The notes under the pieces are model-generated. The model had not been told where the DNA came from. It did not search any database and saw nothing but the letters and a program-made list of their open reading frames with translations. Of a DNA stretch of 64,000 nt, positions 36,547 through 48,574 are shown piece after piece. A program made the position numbers and the translations under genes. Each line of letters starts with the position of its first letter. Positions within the stretch are counted from its first letter, which is position 1. This stretch comes from Erythrophleum ivorense. Its lineage: Eukaryota; Streptophyta; Magnoliopsida; Fabales; Fabaceae. The DNA lies in assembly GCA_026724425.1 (NCBI GenBank), contig JAIUCV010000005.1, forward strand, positions 35,313,784 to 35,377,783, read 5' to 3'.

Positions 36547-37548
36547 TATATATATATATAATTATGAATAATATTTATTATATTTTTATAATTATTATTT
36601 AATAGTATATATTTTTTATTATTTTTTAAAATAAAGATATAAAAATTATTTTTTATTTTCAAATTTTATTTTTATTTTTAATAATTTTATGTATCAAATA
36701 ACTTGTGAAAGTAATAAGAGAATTTTAAGAATAAAGCTTGTATACAAACATATCTATACATAGATAGAATAGTGAACTCAAAAAAAAGGTGTTTAGGTCT
36801 TTTCTATTAGTAATTGAAAAAAGTCAGAGAATGCTTTTTGAGTGCATGGTTTGATTAGGCGCAAGTTCTTATGTGGTGAGATACATAATAATTTTTCATG
36901 TAATTTATTCGTAAATCATCAAAAGACATTTGTGTGTTAAGCCTGCCATTGGCTCGGCAAGCCTATAATGTGAATCATAAATATAATAAGATGAAAAATG
37001 AGCTAATACAAATTTATTTAATGAGCGTGTTTCGATGGTGAAATCCACTTGGCACATATTATGATAAGTTTCTTTTAACTTCTTATACAATTAATAATAT
37101 AAGGGTTAGTATAAAAATTTCTCAGATTTAACGAGGAGCATAGTATATTTTTATTTCACAATTTATAGAAGCTTATCAAGATATAAAATATCATGGTCTT
37201 TTAAAATACCCTTGTTTAATATGAGGTAAATGTTATTATAAAAGTAATACATCAAATATTCCATAAAAGTTAATACAGCTAAAATTATAGTGATACAAGA
37301 TCTCAAAATTTGTAACATCCTATGATCATTCAACACATTATTTTAAATATCAATGTATAAATATAAACATCTTAAATATAACCTAATATTTAAAATAACA
37401 AAGTTTTGGTAGAGAATTTGAGTCTCATAATTATTAATTTTTTAAAAAATTCATATAATAATAAAATATTATTTTAGTACAGCCTTTTTATTTAATAACC
37501 CAATAACAAAATCAAGGACACGAGTACAATGAATCTACGAGGATGAAG
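36547..37548. other. AT-rich spacer, no gene seen
   Basis: Begins with a TA run, followed by AT-rich DNA. The minus frame at 36905-37090 matches nothing I know. Confidence 0.5.
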
Positions 37549-37605
37549 AGGTTCTCACATCTCTAATAACATAAGTGCTTCTTTGGGTATCTCATCTCTA
37601 ATAAT

Positions 37606-38187
37606 TAAAGTGTTCATAAGTTTAGTTTGGTTTGGTTTAATTTAATTTATTTATTTTACTTAAAAGTAATTTTTTTTAATTTTATTTCTTATAATATGTA
37701 AAATTTGACTTCTAATATAATGCATCTCTTAATATTCTAAACAATAATAATGTTGAAATAATTAATTATTATATATTATTTTTCTTTTAAAAAAATATTT
37801 CACATAATTATGTTCAATTATTCTACAATTATAATTAAATACCATATATAATGATAATAAAATAATAATATTTTTAAAATAATGTATTTGATAAATTCAT
37901 CTAAATGTAAATAAAGTAGGAAAAAATATCACTATTTTTTTTTATTGAGAAAAGGGTTATGCATGATTTAAACTTAGTTAATAGAAGTCAAAAAAAAAAA
38001 AAAAGAATTGGTTCAGTTTTAATTGAAGTAAACTTGATAAAATCAAGAACCAAACCAAACCAAACTGATCAGTTTTATAATATCCAAAATCGATTTTAGT
38101 TTTCTTTAATTGGTTTAATTTGATTTTTATCAGTTTGATTCAGTTTAATTCGGTTCAATTGATTTTGATAATTTTTAAACACCCCTA
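37606..38187. mobile_element. hAT-like non-autonomous element with perfect 8-bp target duplication
   Basis: The 8-mer CTAATAAT stands at 37598-37605 and 38188-38195. The element begins TAAAGTGTTC and ends AACACCCCTA, the latter being TAGGGGTGTT on the other strand, so the termini are imperfect inverted repeats. Subterminal ggtttggttt and aaccaaacc repeats are inverted with respect to each other (37626-37645, 38050-38070). No transposase was seen. It lies inside the LINE. Confidence 0.78.
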
Positions 38188-38309
38188 CTAATAATATTAT
38201 CTTGGTATCATAAATTATACATTAAATTTACAAAAAGAGATCTGATAATAAAAGATGGTATGCTTTCAAAATTTACATATCAAAAGTTTATGATATATTG
38301 TCCTAAAAT

Positions 38310-40770
38310 TTCATTTTACATTGTACTCATCAAAATGAAATTTCTGCTTCAATGGATCCAAATGACCATATAATGCATCTCCACAATTTCTTGCTAGATC
38401 CTAATCAACAATCACCCTTCTTTTCCCATAACTCCTAACAAAGAGATTAGGCAAGGAAACCTCCTTTCTCTTTACTTATTCATTCTTTGTGTCAATGTCT
38501 TATCTTGCATGATTGCCAAAAAGGAGCATAAAGGCTCTTGGACTAGAATTAAAATTAACAAAGGCTCAAAACTACTCAGCCACCCCATGTATGTTGATGA
38601 TATTATCTTGTTTTTTTAAGGTATGTTAGATTCATGTAGGGCAATTAATAATATCCTAGATCTTTATGGTAATCTTTCTAGGAACCATTAACAAATTTGA
38701 ATCTAAGATAATTTTTAGTCTAAATACCTATCATAAATTAAAAGATGCCTTCGAGTACCCTTAAATATGCTTCCAAATTTGGTAAATACCTTGGCACTTA
38801 TGTTAATATGATAAGGGACAAGAATCAAATTTATAATGATATAATTGACAAGATTGACTTCAAACTTCAAGCCTCAAAAGCCAAACTCCTTTTACAAGCA
38901 GATAAAAATGACTATAATCAAGTAAATGTTAAGTTTTGTCTAGTCTACCACTTATGTTATATTCACTTCCAAAAAACACTATGTGAATACTTAACAGTAG
39001 ACTTGTCAATTGCTTCTAGGGGTTTAAGGGTTGTTAGTTGGTAAACAAGCTATGTTTTCCTACAATTGAAGGTGGCCTAGGGTTTCGACCTATGAACCAA
39101 TTCAATCAAGCTCTTTTTGCCAAAAACATTTGGCAGCTAATTGATAACAATCATAATTCTTTCTTTGCTAAAATAATGAGACTTAAATATTATAGCAAAG
39201 CCCCCTCAAGTTTAATCTATAATCACTCTAATGCCTCTTGGATATGGAAGGGGATCACTAAACCTACCTCCCTAATCTCCTTTAGACTAAAATGGAAGAT
39301 TGGTTCTGGCAAGAGTATTTTAATCAACTACCACATATGGTAGCCATTGTAACTAGGTCCAAATTGTGATTTTCACATGGTCTTTGACCTTCTGTATAAC
39401 AAATCAAGATGGGATGAGGCTCTTTTGGACCAACCCTATCCTCCCCATACCAAGGATTTGATTATTGGCTAGACTTTTTTATTTTAGACTAGCAACTCTA
39501 GTTGCTACTACTCCATAAGAGAAGGATTCAATTTGTCTTAGAAGTGAAGAATCAAATGTCTATTGTAATATCCTGTCCTCTGAAAATGAAAAAAAAAAAC
39601 GTGAGAAACGTAACGTACGATTTCTCCGTCAACGAATGGAACTTATCGAATACAAAAGAAAATCCCCCAAGATGATATAGTAAAGGTCTCAAAAAATTTT
39701 GAGAAGCATTCTAAACTCCTAGAAATGAGAATTTCAAGCTCAGACGAAAAGAAAAATGGAGTTAGAATGAAAAAACAATTTCTTTAATGATGTGGAACTT
39801 ATAAATGTTATGAAATGAGCGAGAATTTATGGTGTTACATCTATCCTCTCGATTTTACTTATTAAAAGAAGATTTGAAAGCTCAAGCTCCCATTGAGAAT
39901 GATTCTTTTCATTTGAAAAGATCTTCAAAGAACTCTTCCCACAGCTGACAATCTTCAAAAGCATAACTTAAAATGAATCAAGGTTGCCCTTTTCTGCCTT
40001 TCTACCAAGGAATCAATGAACTATATCACTTTGCAAAAAGCCTTCTTATTTGCATCTCCACTAACCATTAAAAATGATAGGATGTCAAATCAAGATGTTA
40101 CTCTACTTTCCAATCTCACAAAAAATGGGCAAATGGACTATTCACTAGATTTATCATCATTGGCCTTTATCTCATTTGGAAACTTAGGAATGATATTGTC
40201 CACACCGAGGCTAAAACAAACCTAAGGAACTCAATTCAATAGATCAATATGAATATCCAAGTCAATTCCTTTGCATGGAATAATGTGGAGGCTTCCTCTC
40301 TCCAACGTCCTAAGATTTGCTCCTTTAACCACATCTGCCTTCACCTTAACCCTCTTGAGTTAGGCTAGATTGTAATTTCTTAGAATTTTCCTACCAAACA
40401 AAGGTTTCACCCTCCAAAATCATGGCCCGGGTCTTTGTCAGTGGGAAACTATCAAAAACTAGCATTTGGAAGACAACAATAGCCATTCCAATAGGATTAC
40501 TATCCTGAAGACTATAAGGAAAATGATCTCATGGATTCCCTTGGTAAACTTCATCATCTACCCTACTACCCATCATCTTCGACTTCTCTTTGTGAATCAC
40601 AACTTATGTCAATTGTTCATTCACGCTTCTGTAAATAGGAATGAGGCCCAAGTGATCAAAGAAGATATCCACCAGCTCACTTCCACTTTTAGATCACTAA
40701 TTATTGGCTGCATGGCCATTGATGAGAAAATTACTTGACTGAAAGAGATTCAAAAGGGAACTTCCCATTA
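38310..40770 (+). pseudogene. LINE reverse transcriptase / zf-RVT remnant
   Basis: Translation gives KEIRQGNLLSLYLFILC (38438-38490) and YVDD at 38590-38601, the conserved GIRQGDPLSPYLF and (F/Y)xDD blocks of plant L1-type reverse transcriptase. It is followed by FGKYLGTYVN (38778), the C-terminal block EGGLGFRPMNQFNQALFAKN (39070-39130), and SASWIWKG / WKIGSGKSI-like text (39232-39320). At 39895-40060 LPTADNLQKHNLK and later FCLSTKESMNYI fit the zf-RVT zinc-binding region. Stops (for example at 38619) and frame changes are frequent. The ORF is interrupted at 39563 by a short LTR and resumes at 39845. The protein originally copied its own RNA into DNA; this copy is dead. Confidence 0.8.
39564..39839 (+). 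mobile_element. 276-bp solo LTR (Reina-sized or TRIM-like) inside the LINE
   Basis: Starts TGTAATATCC and ends GGTGTTACA, with TCTAT on both sides (39559-39563 and 39840-39844), a perfect 5-bp target duplication. The 276-bp length fits the short LTRs of chromovirus Reina-type elements, or a TRIM. The termini resemble the long LTRs of this window but the interior does not. Strand is assigned from the TGTAAT end. Confidence 0.8.
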
Positions 40771-40862
40771 GCCACTCTGGTTCTTTTTGTAATCTTAGTT
40801 TTACTTTATCTTTACTTTTGTACCCAACCAAAAAACAAAAAAAAGGAAAAGGTTCTCACATC

Positions 40863-41431
40863 GCTGCCCATGTTTTAGTTATGAACTTTTTGAACAAACA
40901 ACAAAAACCCCCTCGTCTATTTAAAGACATTGAGAGAGCAACTTTACTACACAAACGAAAATAATGCCAAAACCATTCCACTCATTACATATCAAGTTTA
41001 ACAAAAACGCCACAACAAGTCGAATTCCTATTTTCTTCTGTAAGACTCAACAAAATAATCGATTGAATGAACAAGAGAAAGGCACTACAATTCTTAAGAG
41101 AGAGAGAAAGGATTGTAAAGTGAAAAAAAGAAAAAGAATGCTCATGTCACAATCTCAACAAAAAGCCCCACAAATCCACTTGCACTAACTATCCCACGAA
41201 CATTATTACATCACCACACATGAATTTTCTCTTCTTCTACCTTTAACCAATGCCCTTTAGGGATGACACAGTTAAAAAGGCATAAGAGATCACCCCAACA
41301 CAGAATTCAAATCAAAACAGTAACCCACATTCAACATTAACTAAAGTGTGTGCTTGATATCTAAAAGCAAGAATAACGATAATAAAAAACGACGATGAAT
41401 GTTCTAAACGACATTAATCACATAAACGACA
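40863..41431. other. 3' flank of the kinase gene
   Basis: Moderately AT-rich, with no coding sequence supported; the plus frame at 40964-41188 has no recognisable motif. It should hold the 3' UTR and polyadenylation region of the minus-strand kinase. I saw no clear AATAAA in the first 150 bases beyond the stop. Confidence 0.4.
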
Positions 41432-42736
41432 TCAAGCAGGGGTAGAGTTTTCGGCCGGCGAAGTCCACACGATGTCTTTAAGCGCAGGTCGGAGCTCTTT
41501 GCTGCAGAATTGGTTGTACTCCAAGGTGTCACCGTTGTCCTTCTTTACCTCCACCACCAGAAACGCCGGCGTCACTGCGTATATATCCGCCGCAATCGCC
41601 AGCTTCCCCTTTCTTCCGCATTCCTGCCTCTGCAGCCTCACTTTCATGTCACTCTTCTTCACGTTGAACCTCTCCGCCTTCGCCACCTCTTCTAGCCTCG
41701 ATATCACGCTGCTCGCCGGCCTCGTTGTCGCGAATCTCAGCTCCTCCTTCTCCTCCCTCTTCTTCTCCTCGAACAATGGAGACAAATCGAACCCCTCAGA
41801 TAATGATATTATATGAAACGCATTCATCGTCGCCGGCTGCTGCTGCTGCTTCGATTTCTCGCAATCGATATCGAATTCCTGTTCCTCCTTCGTCATCACG
41901 CTCTTGGGGATCGATTTTTTGAACCAGGACGAGTCCATGATTTTGGAAATCGTGATTCGGTTATTCGGGTTCGGGTCGAGAAGCTTTGTAACCAGCCGGC
42001 GAGCTTCGGAGGAGAACCACGGCGGGCATTTGAAGTCTCCCCTGTAGATTTTCTTGTACATAGCCATCAGGTTATCGTCCTGGAAGGGTAAGAATCCGGC
42101 GAGAAGCACATAGAGGATGACCCCACAAGACCAAATATCGGCCTTGGCGCCGTCGTAGCCTTTCTTCCCGATCACCTCCGGCGCCACGTACGCCGGAGTA
42201 CCACAGGTCGTGTGAAGCAACCCATCTTGCCGCAAGTGCTCAGCGAACGCGCTGAGGCCAAAATCAGTGACTTTCAAATTCCCATCTTCGTCGAGAAGCA
42301 GATTTTCCGGCTTGAGATCGCGATGGTAAACGCCGCGGCTGTGGCAGAAATCGATGGCGGAGATCAATTGCTGGAAATAGACTCTTGCCACGTCTTCCCT
42401 CAAGCGGCCTTTGGCGATCTTGTTGAAGAGCTCGCCGCCTCGAACGAGCTCCATGGCGATATAGATTTTGGATTTGCTAGCCATAACCTCATAGAGCTCA
42501 ACGATGTTGGGATGCTTCACCATCTTCATAACGGAAATTTCCCTCTTGATTTGTTCCATCATGCCCACTTTTATCACTTTCTCTTTGCCCACCACCTTCA
42601 GGGCCACGCTTTTCCCGCCCTGCATGTTCTTGGCGTGGTATACCTTGGCGAAAGTGCCGTGACCCAGAAGGCGACCGAGCTCGTACTTCCCATGGAGCAA
42701 AGATGAATGACGAGAATCTCTGGCTTTGTCACCCAT
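41432..42736 (-). CDS. CIPK6: CBL-interacting serine/threonine protein kinase, closest to CIPK6 (SnRK3 family)
   Basis: The 434-residue uninterrupted ORF is the usual length for a CIPK, and it is intronless, as in one CIPK clade. N-terminal kinase domain (about 18-272): Gly loop LGHGTFAKV (24-32), Lys47, Glu66, HRD 138-140, DFG 158-160, activation loop LLHTTCGTPAY (173-183), APE 185-187; all catalytic residues are present. The NAF/FISL motif NAFHIISLSEGFDLSPLFE (305-323) binds calcineurin-B-like calcium sensors and releases autoinhibition. The PPI segment that contacts PP2C phosphatases follows (about 338-370). The ending YNQFCSKELRPALKDIVWTS matches CIPK6 from memory. In other plants CIPK6 acts with CBLs at membranes in potassium/nitrate transport, auxin and stress signalling. 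The ATG is the first in frame, preceded by an AT-rich leader. Confidence 0.95.
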   Translation of the reverse strand: MGDKARDSRHSSLLHGKYELGRLLGHGTFAKVYHAKNMQGGKSVALKVVGKEKVIKVGMMEQIKREISVMKMVKHPNIVELYEVMASKSKIYIAMELVRGGELFNKIAKGRLREDVARVYFQQLISAIDFCHSRGVYHRDLKPENLLLDEDGNLKVTDFGLSAFAEHLRQDGLLHTTCGTPAYVAPEVIGKKGYDGAKADIWSCGVILYVLLAGFLPFQDDNLMAMYKKIYRGDFKCPPWFSSEARRLVTKLLDPNPNNRITISKIMDSSWFKKSIPKSVMTKEEQEFDIDCEKSKQQQQPATMNAFHIISLSEGFDLSPLFEEKKREEKEELRFATTRPASSVISRLEEVAKAERFNVKKSDMKVRLQRQECGRKGKLAIAADIYAVTPAFLVVEVKKDNGDTLEYNQFCSKELRPALKDIVWTSPAENSTPA

Positions 42737-43373
42737 CTTTATCGATCAAAGACAGATTAAATCTTACTAGAAATTACAAGTGCGAAATCTGAACTGCGTA
42801 TTTACACAGGAGCTGAGATTGCTAACAGAGAAATGAAGAAATGAAGTGGGGGCGCGTCAGGATCACCCGTCTTCGACGTGTTTCCGGTGGCAATTTCTGC
42901 CGCCGATTCTGCGCTTCGTCGGGCCACCTACTTCAGTTCTGGTCAGGGCAGGTCCTCTCATCTCTCTGCATTCCCCGGCAACGCCGATACAAAGAAAGCT
43001 ATGCCAGTTTTCTGCACTCTCCCTTCCCGTTTCACTACCCTTGGTTTCCGTAATATACTGATTTTTATCCGTTGAATTACCATTTTGCCCCCTAAATGCT
43101 CTTGCCTGGAAGGAGATGATCCGATGGTTGTAGCTTTCACTCGGAATTTTCTACGGAATGCCATGTCGCCACGCGTCCATTCAGTCAAATAATGTTTTTG
43201 CTGAAAGCCTCAAATTAATAGCCGACTCACAGATGCATGTATGTACCAAGCATCGACTCGCAATTTCATTTTCGATAAAAAAAAAAATAATGAAGATTTT
43301 TTTTTGGCCAAATTAGCAGCATTAGAGTCATTTTATTTTTTTCTAAATATAATATATAATTAAAATTAAAATT
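42737..43373 (-). promoter_or_regulatory. 5' leader and probable promoter of the CIPK6-like gene
   Basis: Immediately upstream of the ATG (minus strand) is a pyrimidine-rich, leader-like stretch (42737-42860). A TATA-like TATATTA lies on the minus strand near 43050, and an ACGT core (ACACGTCG) at about 42875. Open frames at 42841-43188 on both strands overlap this area but show no domain. The transcription start is not determinable here. Confidence 0.35.
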
Positions 43374-43497
43374 TTAAATAAAATGAGATGTAAAATAAAG
43401 AAAATGAAATCCTCTGTAGCATTGCACAATAAAAATAAACATTTTGAATAAAATAAGATATAAAATAAAAAAAATAAAATCCTCTATAGCATTGCAC
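43374..43497. repeat. Tandem duplication of about 68 bp
   Basis: Two adjacent copies (about 43374-43435 and 43442-43497) share aaaatgag/aagatgtaaaataaa and tcctct(g/a)tagcattgcac. The second is followed by ctgtgcaacgctgaagag. Origin unknown; they lie 640 bp upstream of the kinase ATG and could affect its regulation. Confidence 0.6.
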
Positions 43498-45421
43498 CTG
43501 TGCAACGCTGAAGAGGTAGGAAAATTTTTTTTTTAACAAATTAAGTTATAAAAAAGGAAAAAAAAAAACAAAGGCCCCTCTGAAGGGCATTATGCGCACA
43601 GCACGGAGAGAATCTGCACAAGTGGAGGTGTAAAGCGATAAATAATGAATTGAAGAGAAAATTATTAATTTTTTTTTGAAGTTTTGATAAAATTATATGA
43701 ATATATTTTTTATTTTTAAAATATGTATAAATTTTTTTAAATAAGAAATGATCATGTATTTTAATTTTATTTTAATTTTTTGCTAAAATATCTTTTATAA
43801 AATATTATCATAGGACATTTTTAATTAATTTAAATACATATATTTTTAATTAAAATAATGTTTACATTTTTTATAAAAATATTCTAATAAAAAATAAAAA
43901 ATATATTTTATAATGAAAAATATATAATTTTAATAAAATTTAAGGCATTTCTATATAATTTACTTAAATTAAAATGTGATGTTAGAACGATGAGATGAGG
44001 TGACACATGTCTGTCATGCAGTGGAGGCAGCGTTCTCAGGTTGTCAGTCAATTTAAGTGACAGGTGAGCCATTGAAAGTCTTTGGCCTGACGCAATGACG
44101 CGTGATGCTGGTCCCAACAAAACCCATCATTGTTTTCTCAATCATGCGAAGCCAATTGAAGAAGGCTCTGAAGCCAAATACACTAAAAAAAAAAAAAAAA
44201 ATTTAAATACAATAGTAAAAGAAAAATTCCCTCCAAATATAATATTCCTTCTGAATTTGGTGGGATTTAAATTTTGTTTAAGTCAATGTTTTTTTATAAA
44301 ATTATTTTACTTGACTCGTAAAATATACATTGTTTAGGATATAATAATGATTCATCGTTCAAATAATTTGAATAGTAAGTCACTGTTATACTTTTAAATG
44401 TGGTATATTTTACAACTGTTTAGTGTAGATAAATAAGATAATTTTATAAATTAAATAAAAAATTTAAAAATTCAAAACCCTTTTTTGAAACTTTTTTAAA
44501 AAAATTTGAATATTTGTGCCATTGAGTTCAAAAAAGATATTGCATGTAAGGGCATTATTTTTTGTACTATTACATTTTGCTCAAAATTCAATTGTTGAGT
44601 CCTGTTTACCAAAAGGCAATTAAAGTTTTTTAAAAAATAAACAATGGAATTTTTAAGCCTTAATTATGTTATTATTAAAAATTATAATATAATTATTTAT
44701 AAATCTTTTGACAACTTAAATTTGTGAGTTGAAATAGTTCTTAACAATGAATTCGAACTTTTAGTAACCTCATATTTCTTTTGCAAAGTTGAGTTGCAAT
44801 ATATAGTATGGCCAAGGGCTTTAGTAGAGTGTAATAACGATTATAATAAAATTATTCATAAATTTTTACTTGACAACTTAAAATTTTGAGTTAAACCAAT
44901 TTTTAACAATTAAGTTAAATTATAAAAAAATTGAAGTCATCATATTTTTATTGAAACTTACTCTTTAAATCATTAAGAAATGTCAGTTAAAAGAGTTAAC
45001 TTAATTGGTAAAAAGTATTTTTTTAATTATTTATGTGCAATTTTTCTAGAGATAGTCTAGGATGGAAATCATAAATAAACTGTCAGAAAAGTGTATTCTT
45101 AAAATTGTTTAAAAAGAAAATAAATCAAATAAAATCTGAAGTTTTAACCATAATAAATAATAATAATAATAAGAGAAAGGATAATAATACTAATAACAAT
45201 CTTACGCGGGCCAGAAAGAAAAATTCAAAACTGCATGGTATTTCTTAATCTGACATTTTTCAATTAAAGAGTACGTCTATAATTTGCATGTTATAAAGAA
45301 AGGTAATACGTGATTTGGAGATTATGGCAGAATATTAAAGATACTTATACTTTCTGATGAGTATATTTTTATGCAAAAAGTTTGTACATTATTACAAGTA
45401 AAAAAGTTTCTAAGAAACTAA
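43498..45421. other. AT-rich spacer with possible MITE relic
   Basis: No coding sequence was supported. 43650-43975 resembles the GAGTAAATTAC MITE at 31026-31426 in content. 44690-44760 and 44840-44920 are diverged copies of one phrase (ttgacaacttaaa...tgagtt). The last three bases (45419-45421) are the TAA target duplication of the Harbinger element. Confidence 0.45.
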
Positions 45422-45539
45422 CAGCCTCTTTGATTTAATTTTTTAAAACAATTTTTTTGTTTTTAAAATTAAAAAAACAAAAAAAACATGTTTGATTAAT
45501 TGTTTTTAATAATTTGTTTCAAAAAACAAAAAATCATAT

Positions 45540-48500
45540 ATGTGTTTGGGGAGCTAAAAAATGGAAACATGTTATATATGTTTTATCATTCTCAACACTG
45601 GAAAACAAGGGAAAAAGTGGAGAATATACACTCATTAATGGCAAATTTTGTAAATAGCATGTTATATGAAACAACCCTAATCACACAGCTCGTTCAAAAC
45701 TCTCCTCAGAATAGAAGAAGAGCTTCTCTACTCCTAGTCGCCAGTCCATCGCTACCGCATCCGTGGAAGTCGTCTAGCTGTGTTGTTGCTCACACCCTGT
45801 TCTGCATCGTTCTGCATCAAGCTTCTTTTTCCAGCTTCAATTTCGCACACCAGGTTTAGCTTATCTTTGATCTTCCATTTTTCATTCCACTCTCTTCCTT
45901 CCATTGTTGGTTTAGCTCGATTGAAACAAACATGGTTCATTCACTGTCTAAATGATTTTCATGGAATTAAATTGGCTGAGTGTTGCTGTGATTCGAAGAA
46001 TAATTTCTTAAGCCACTTCCCTTTTTAAGTCCTTACGCACTTCCTCTCTCCATGCCGATTCGTATTACTTAAGAGATAAGAAGCACTTCCTCCGGAGGTC
46101 TTCTATCCCCTATATATACCTCGGTACGTGTTTTTTCATTGATACGAATGTGTCTCTCCTGTTTCTTATTGTTGTAAGTTGAAATTTCTAATTCATTGGA
46201 GCTTGGTAGATTTATCTGGCACAAATATCCCCTATAGTATCCCATTATTCATATATCGGAAATTGATAGTTCTATACTCTTAGTTATAATTTTGGTTTTT
46301 CTTTTTTCTTTTTTCAAGTCATAACACTTTTGACCACAATCAAAGAATCATACTGAGCCAATTATTTTGTGCAGAGTATATACTGAACAAAACATTACCA
46401 ACGTCTACGGTGTGCATAAGGTTCTCTGCACAAGAAGTCGTCAGGAGCCCTTGGTTCTGCGATCATAGGAAGAAACCATTTTGCGCAGCAACAGTGATTA
46501 GAAACGTCTCCAATTTATCATCTCCATATTCGCATGGCTGAGTCACTAAGGTTAGTATTAAATTCGAATACATGATAGAAATGTCTTGCACTTTCTATTA
46601 GTTTTCAATGAACTTAAAAGCAATTTGAGATTCATTGGCAATGAAAAAAGTTTCTGTTTCATTCAACCTGAAAAGCTATTAGTTTTTATTGAAGAAAACT
46701 ATTATTTCATTCATCCAAATAATAATAAGTATTATTACACCAAATGTACTCTATTTTTGAGATTCAAAGCAGAGGTGTCGTTGTGGGGGTAGAAAAAGTA
46801 GAGCACGCTGAAAAGAATAACATGTTTACTATTTTTTTCCCTTCTATAATTTATCATCCAATCACAATGTTTAATTATTTATATAGAAGGTCATATTCTA
46901 AAATTGAAATAGAGTTCCTAGTAAATGTAATAGCGGGGAACATGCGGTAGACAATTTCACCATCAATAAGAGTGATATCTCACCGAAAACCACAAGACTA
47001 CAAAAGCTAAGACATAAAAAAAAGTGATCATTTTACTTCATGAACACTCCAAATCTTATAATACACCTTATTGCATGTGATGCCTAGGGAGGAAAATGCC
47101 AAAAACTATTCAAACGTTTTTGTTTTTTAGTTTTTCCCTTCTTGATCCTCTGGTCCCCACTTCCCACCTTTTATTTTTTAGAAATATGTTGAGTTCTTTT
47201 CAGCACCAAGAGCCATGGAGAAATGCAAGAACATAAGTTAGAGTATATAGATGGTTGTTACGAGTCCCTGACCTGCTCCTTTGTAATTATGGCCCATAAC
47301 TAAAGAATGGAGTGCATATGGATTATAGTTTTCTGTATCATTATGTATGGTTTTTTATGTAATATTTCAAACAAAGCAGTGAGATGTCTTAGTATTGATT
47401 ACGAACAAGAAACATTAATGACTCTATTATATGTTTGTAAGGCTTTGGCTTTCTTATTTATTTGCTTGTCTAGTTTTTCTGCTTGCTTATAATCAAGCTT
47501 ATAATAATGTGCTTGGCTATTGAGTCATATACTCTTCTCTCTCTGTCTCTGCGAAGCAAAGCAACCTCTTTTACCCCTCAAGTTCATGCATCTTTGCATT
47601 TTCATTTTCATTTTCAGTCTCCACATGCGTTTTACTACTAGAATTTGAGTGTCGGCGCAACCTCACTTTTGGATTTTCTGCCATTTTCTGCTTGTTTGTT
47701 TCTTGACAAAATTCATGAAACGGGAAATTAAAAGAAAGAAAAAAAAGTTTGTTTTACGATGTTAGACCTTAATTCAGTTTTCTTATACCGAGGTTTTTAC
47801 TATATACATTTCTGTGTTTCACTTGGCTCAATTCTAATCCTCTTGCCCCTTTGTTATTTGCAAGATTTCAATATTTTGAAACTTCTTAACTTATAAAGTT
47901 CTGCTCAACAATTAGCTCCCATTGAAGAACAAGGTTAGCTCCCAAATCTTCATAAAATGTTTGATTTTTCTTCCACTTTAATGAAAGTTAAAAATAAAAA
48001 AAAATAAAAAATTAACTTTTGAGATAAAATGGAACCAAATTGGAGCTGTTGCTGATACCTCCAGCTGTAAATAACATGCATAGATAAAACTTTGCGCTTT
48101 GCTTTTGTTGTATTCAAATTTAATGTGTAGGCAATCTTTGATTGGAAGTAGGGCAGATTTTCACACTATATACTATTAACGCCATCTAAATTTGAAATAT
48201 TCAAATTATTTTTTTTCTTTTTTTTCAATCTATATTTTGTTTGTACATCAAGAATTCAATTAAGAAACAGTTACCCTAATCTTTGGCAATAGCATTGTTA
48301 GAATAAATATAGGTTTACTGGCTAGTTCGTTTATAACTCAAAAATTCAAAATAAAACCATTTAATATAAGAAGTTTGATGAATGCTTCTTTACCTTAACT
48401 TACGTGGGAGTAACAATTTGATTAAGCTTTTGGGATATCTAATGAAATCTGACCAAAATAAATATTCAATATTTGATTAATAATAGATATGAGATGGGCT

Positions 48501-48574
48501 ACCATTTCTCTCAATTATTTATGCTCTTTTCTTTACTTTTATTCTCCAATGTGTTCTTATACATTATATTATAG
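45540..48574 (+). other. Long 5' leader region of the Harbinger element
   Basis: About 3 kb between the left terminus and the first ORF. It has a pyrimidine-rich 5'-UTR-like stretch (45690-45910) and a possible untranslated exon at about 46376-46551, ending CACTAAG before GTTAGT and containing an out-of-the-way ATG (46533). The acceptor before the Myb ORF would be TATTATAG at 48567-48574. The frames at 45500-45859 and 47307-47492 have no recognisable domain. I infer a spliced leader. Confidence 0.4.

Larger units (their letters stand above)
37562..40849 (+). mobile_element. 5'-truncated L1-type LINE insertion with 13-bp target duplication
   Basis: The 13-mer AGGTTCTCACATC occurs at 37549-37561 and again at 40850-40862. 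The second copy directly follows an A-rich tail (accaaaaaacaaaaaaaagg). Between them lies reverse transcriptase and downstream LINE coding sequence on the plus strand. Together these are the signature of target-primed reverse transcription. Two later insertions sit inside it: an hAT-like MITE (37606-38187) and a 276-bp LTR (39564-39839). Confidence 0.8.

Noticed and set aside
42212..42706. 164-codon open frame on the plus strand
   Set aside because: It lies fully antisense to the CIPK6-like kinase; the kinase frame has every family motif and this one has none. The other plus frames at 41472-42091 are shadows as well.
42841..43188. Several 65-76 codon frames on both strands upstream of the kinase
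   Set aside because: Less AT-rich leader/promoter sequence leaves frames open by chance; none has a domain or matches a conserved upstream ORF I know.
45500..45859. 119-codon plus-strand frame at the Harbinger left end
   Set aside because: It starts in the subterminal repeat and continues into a UTR-like CT-rich stretch; no Harbinger protein matches.
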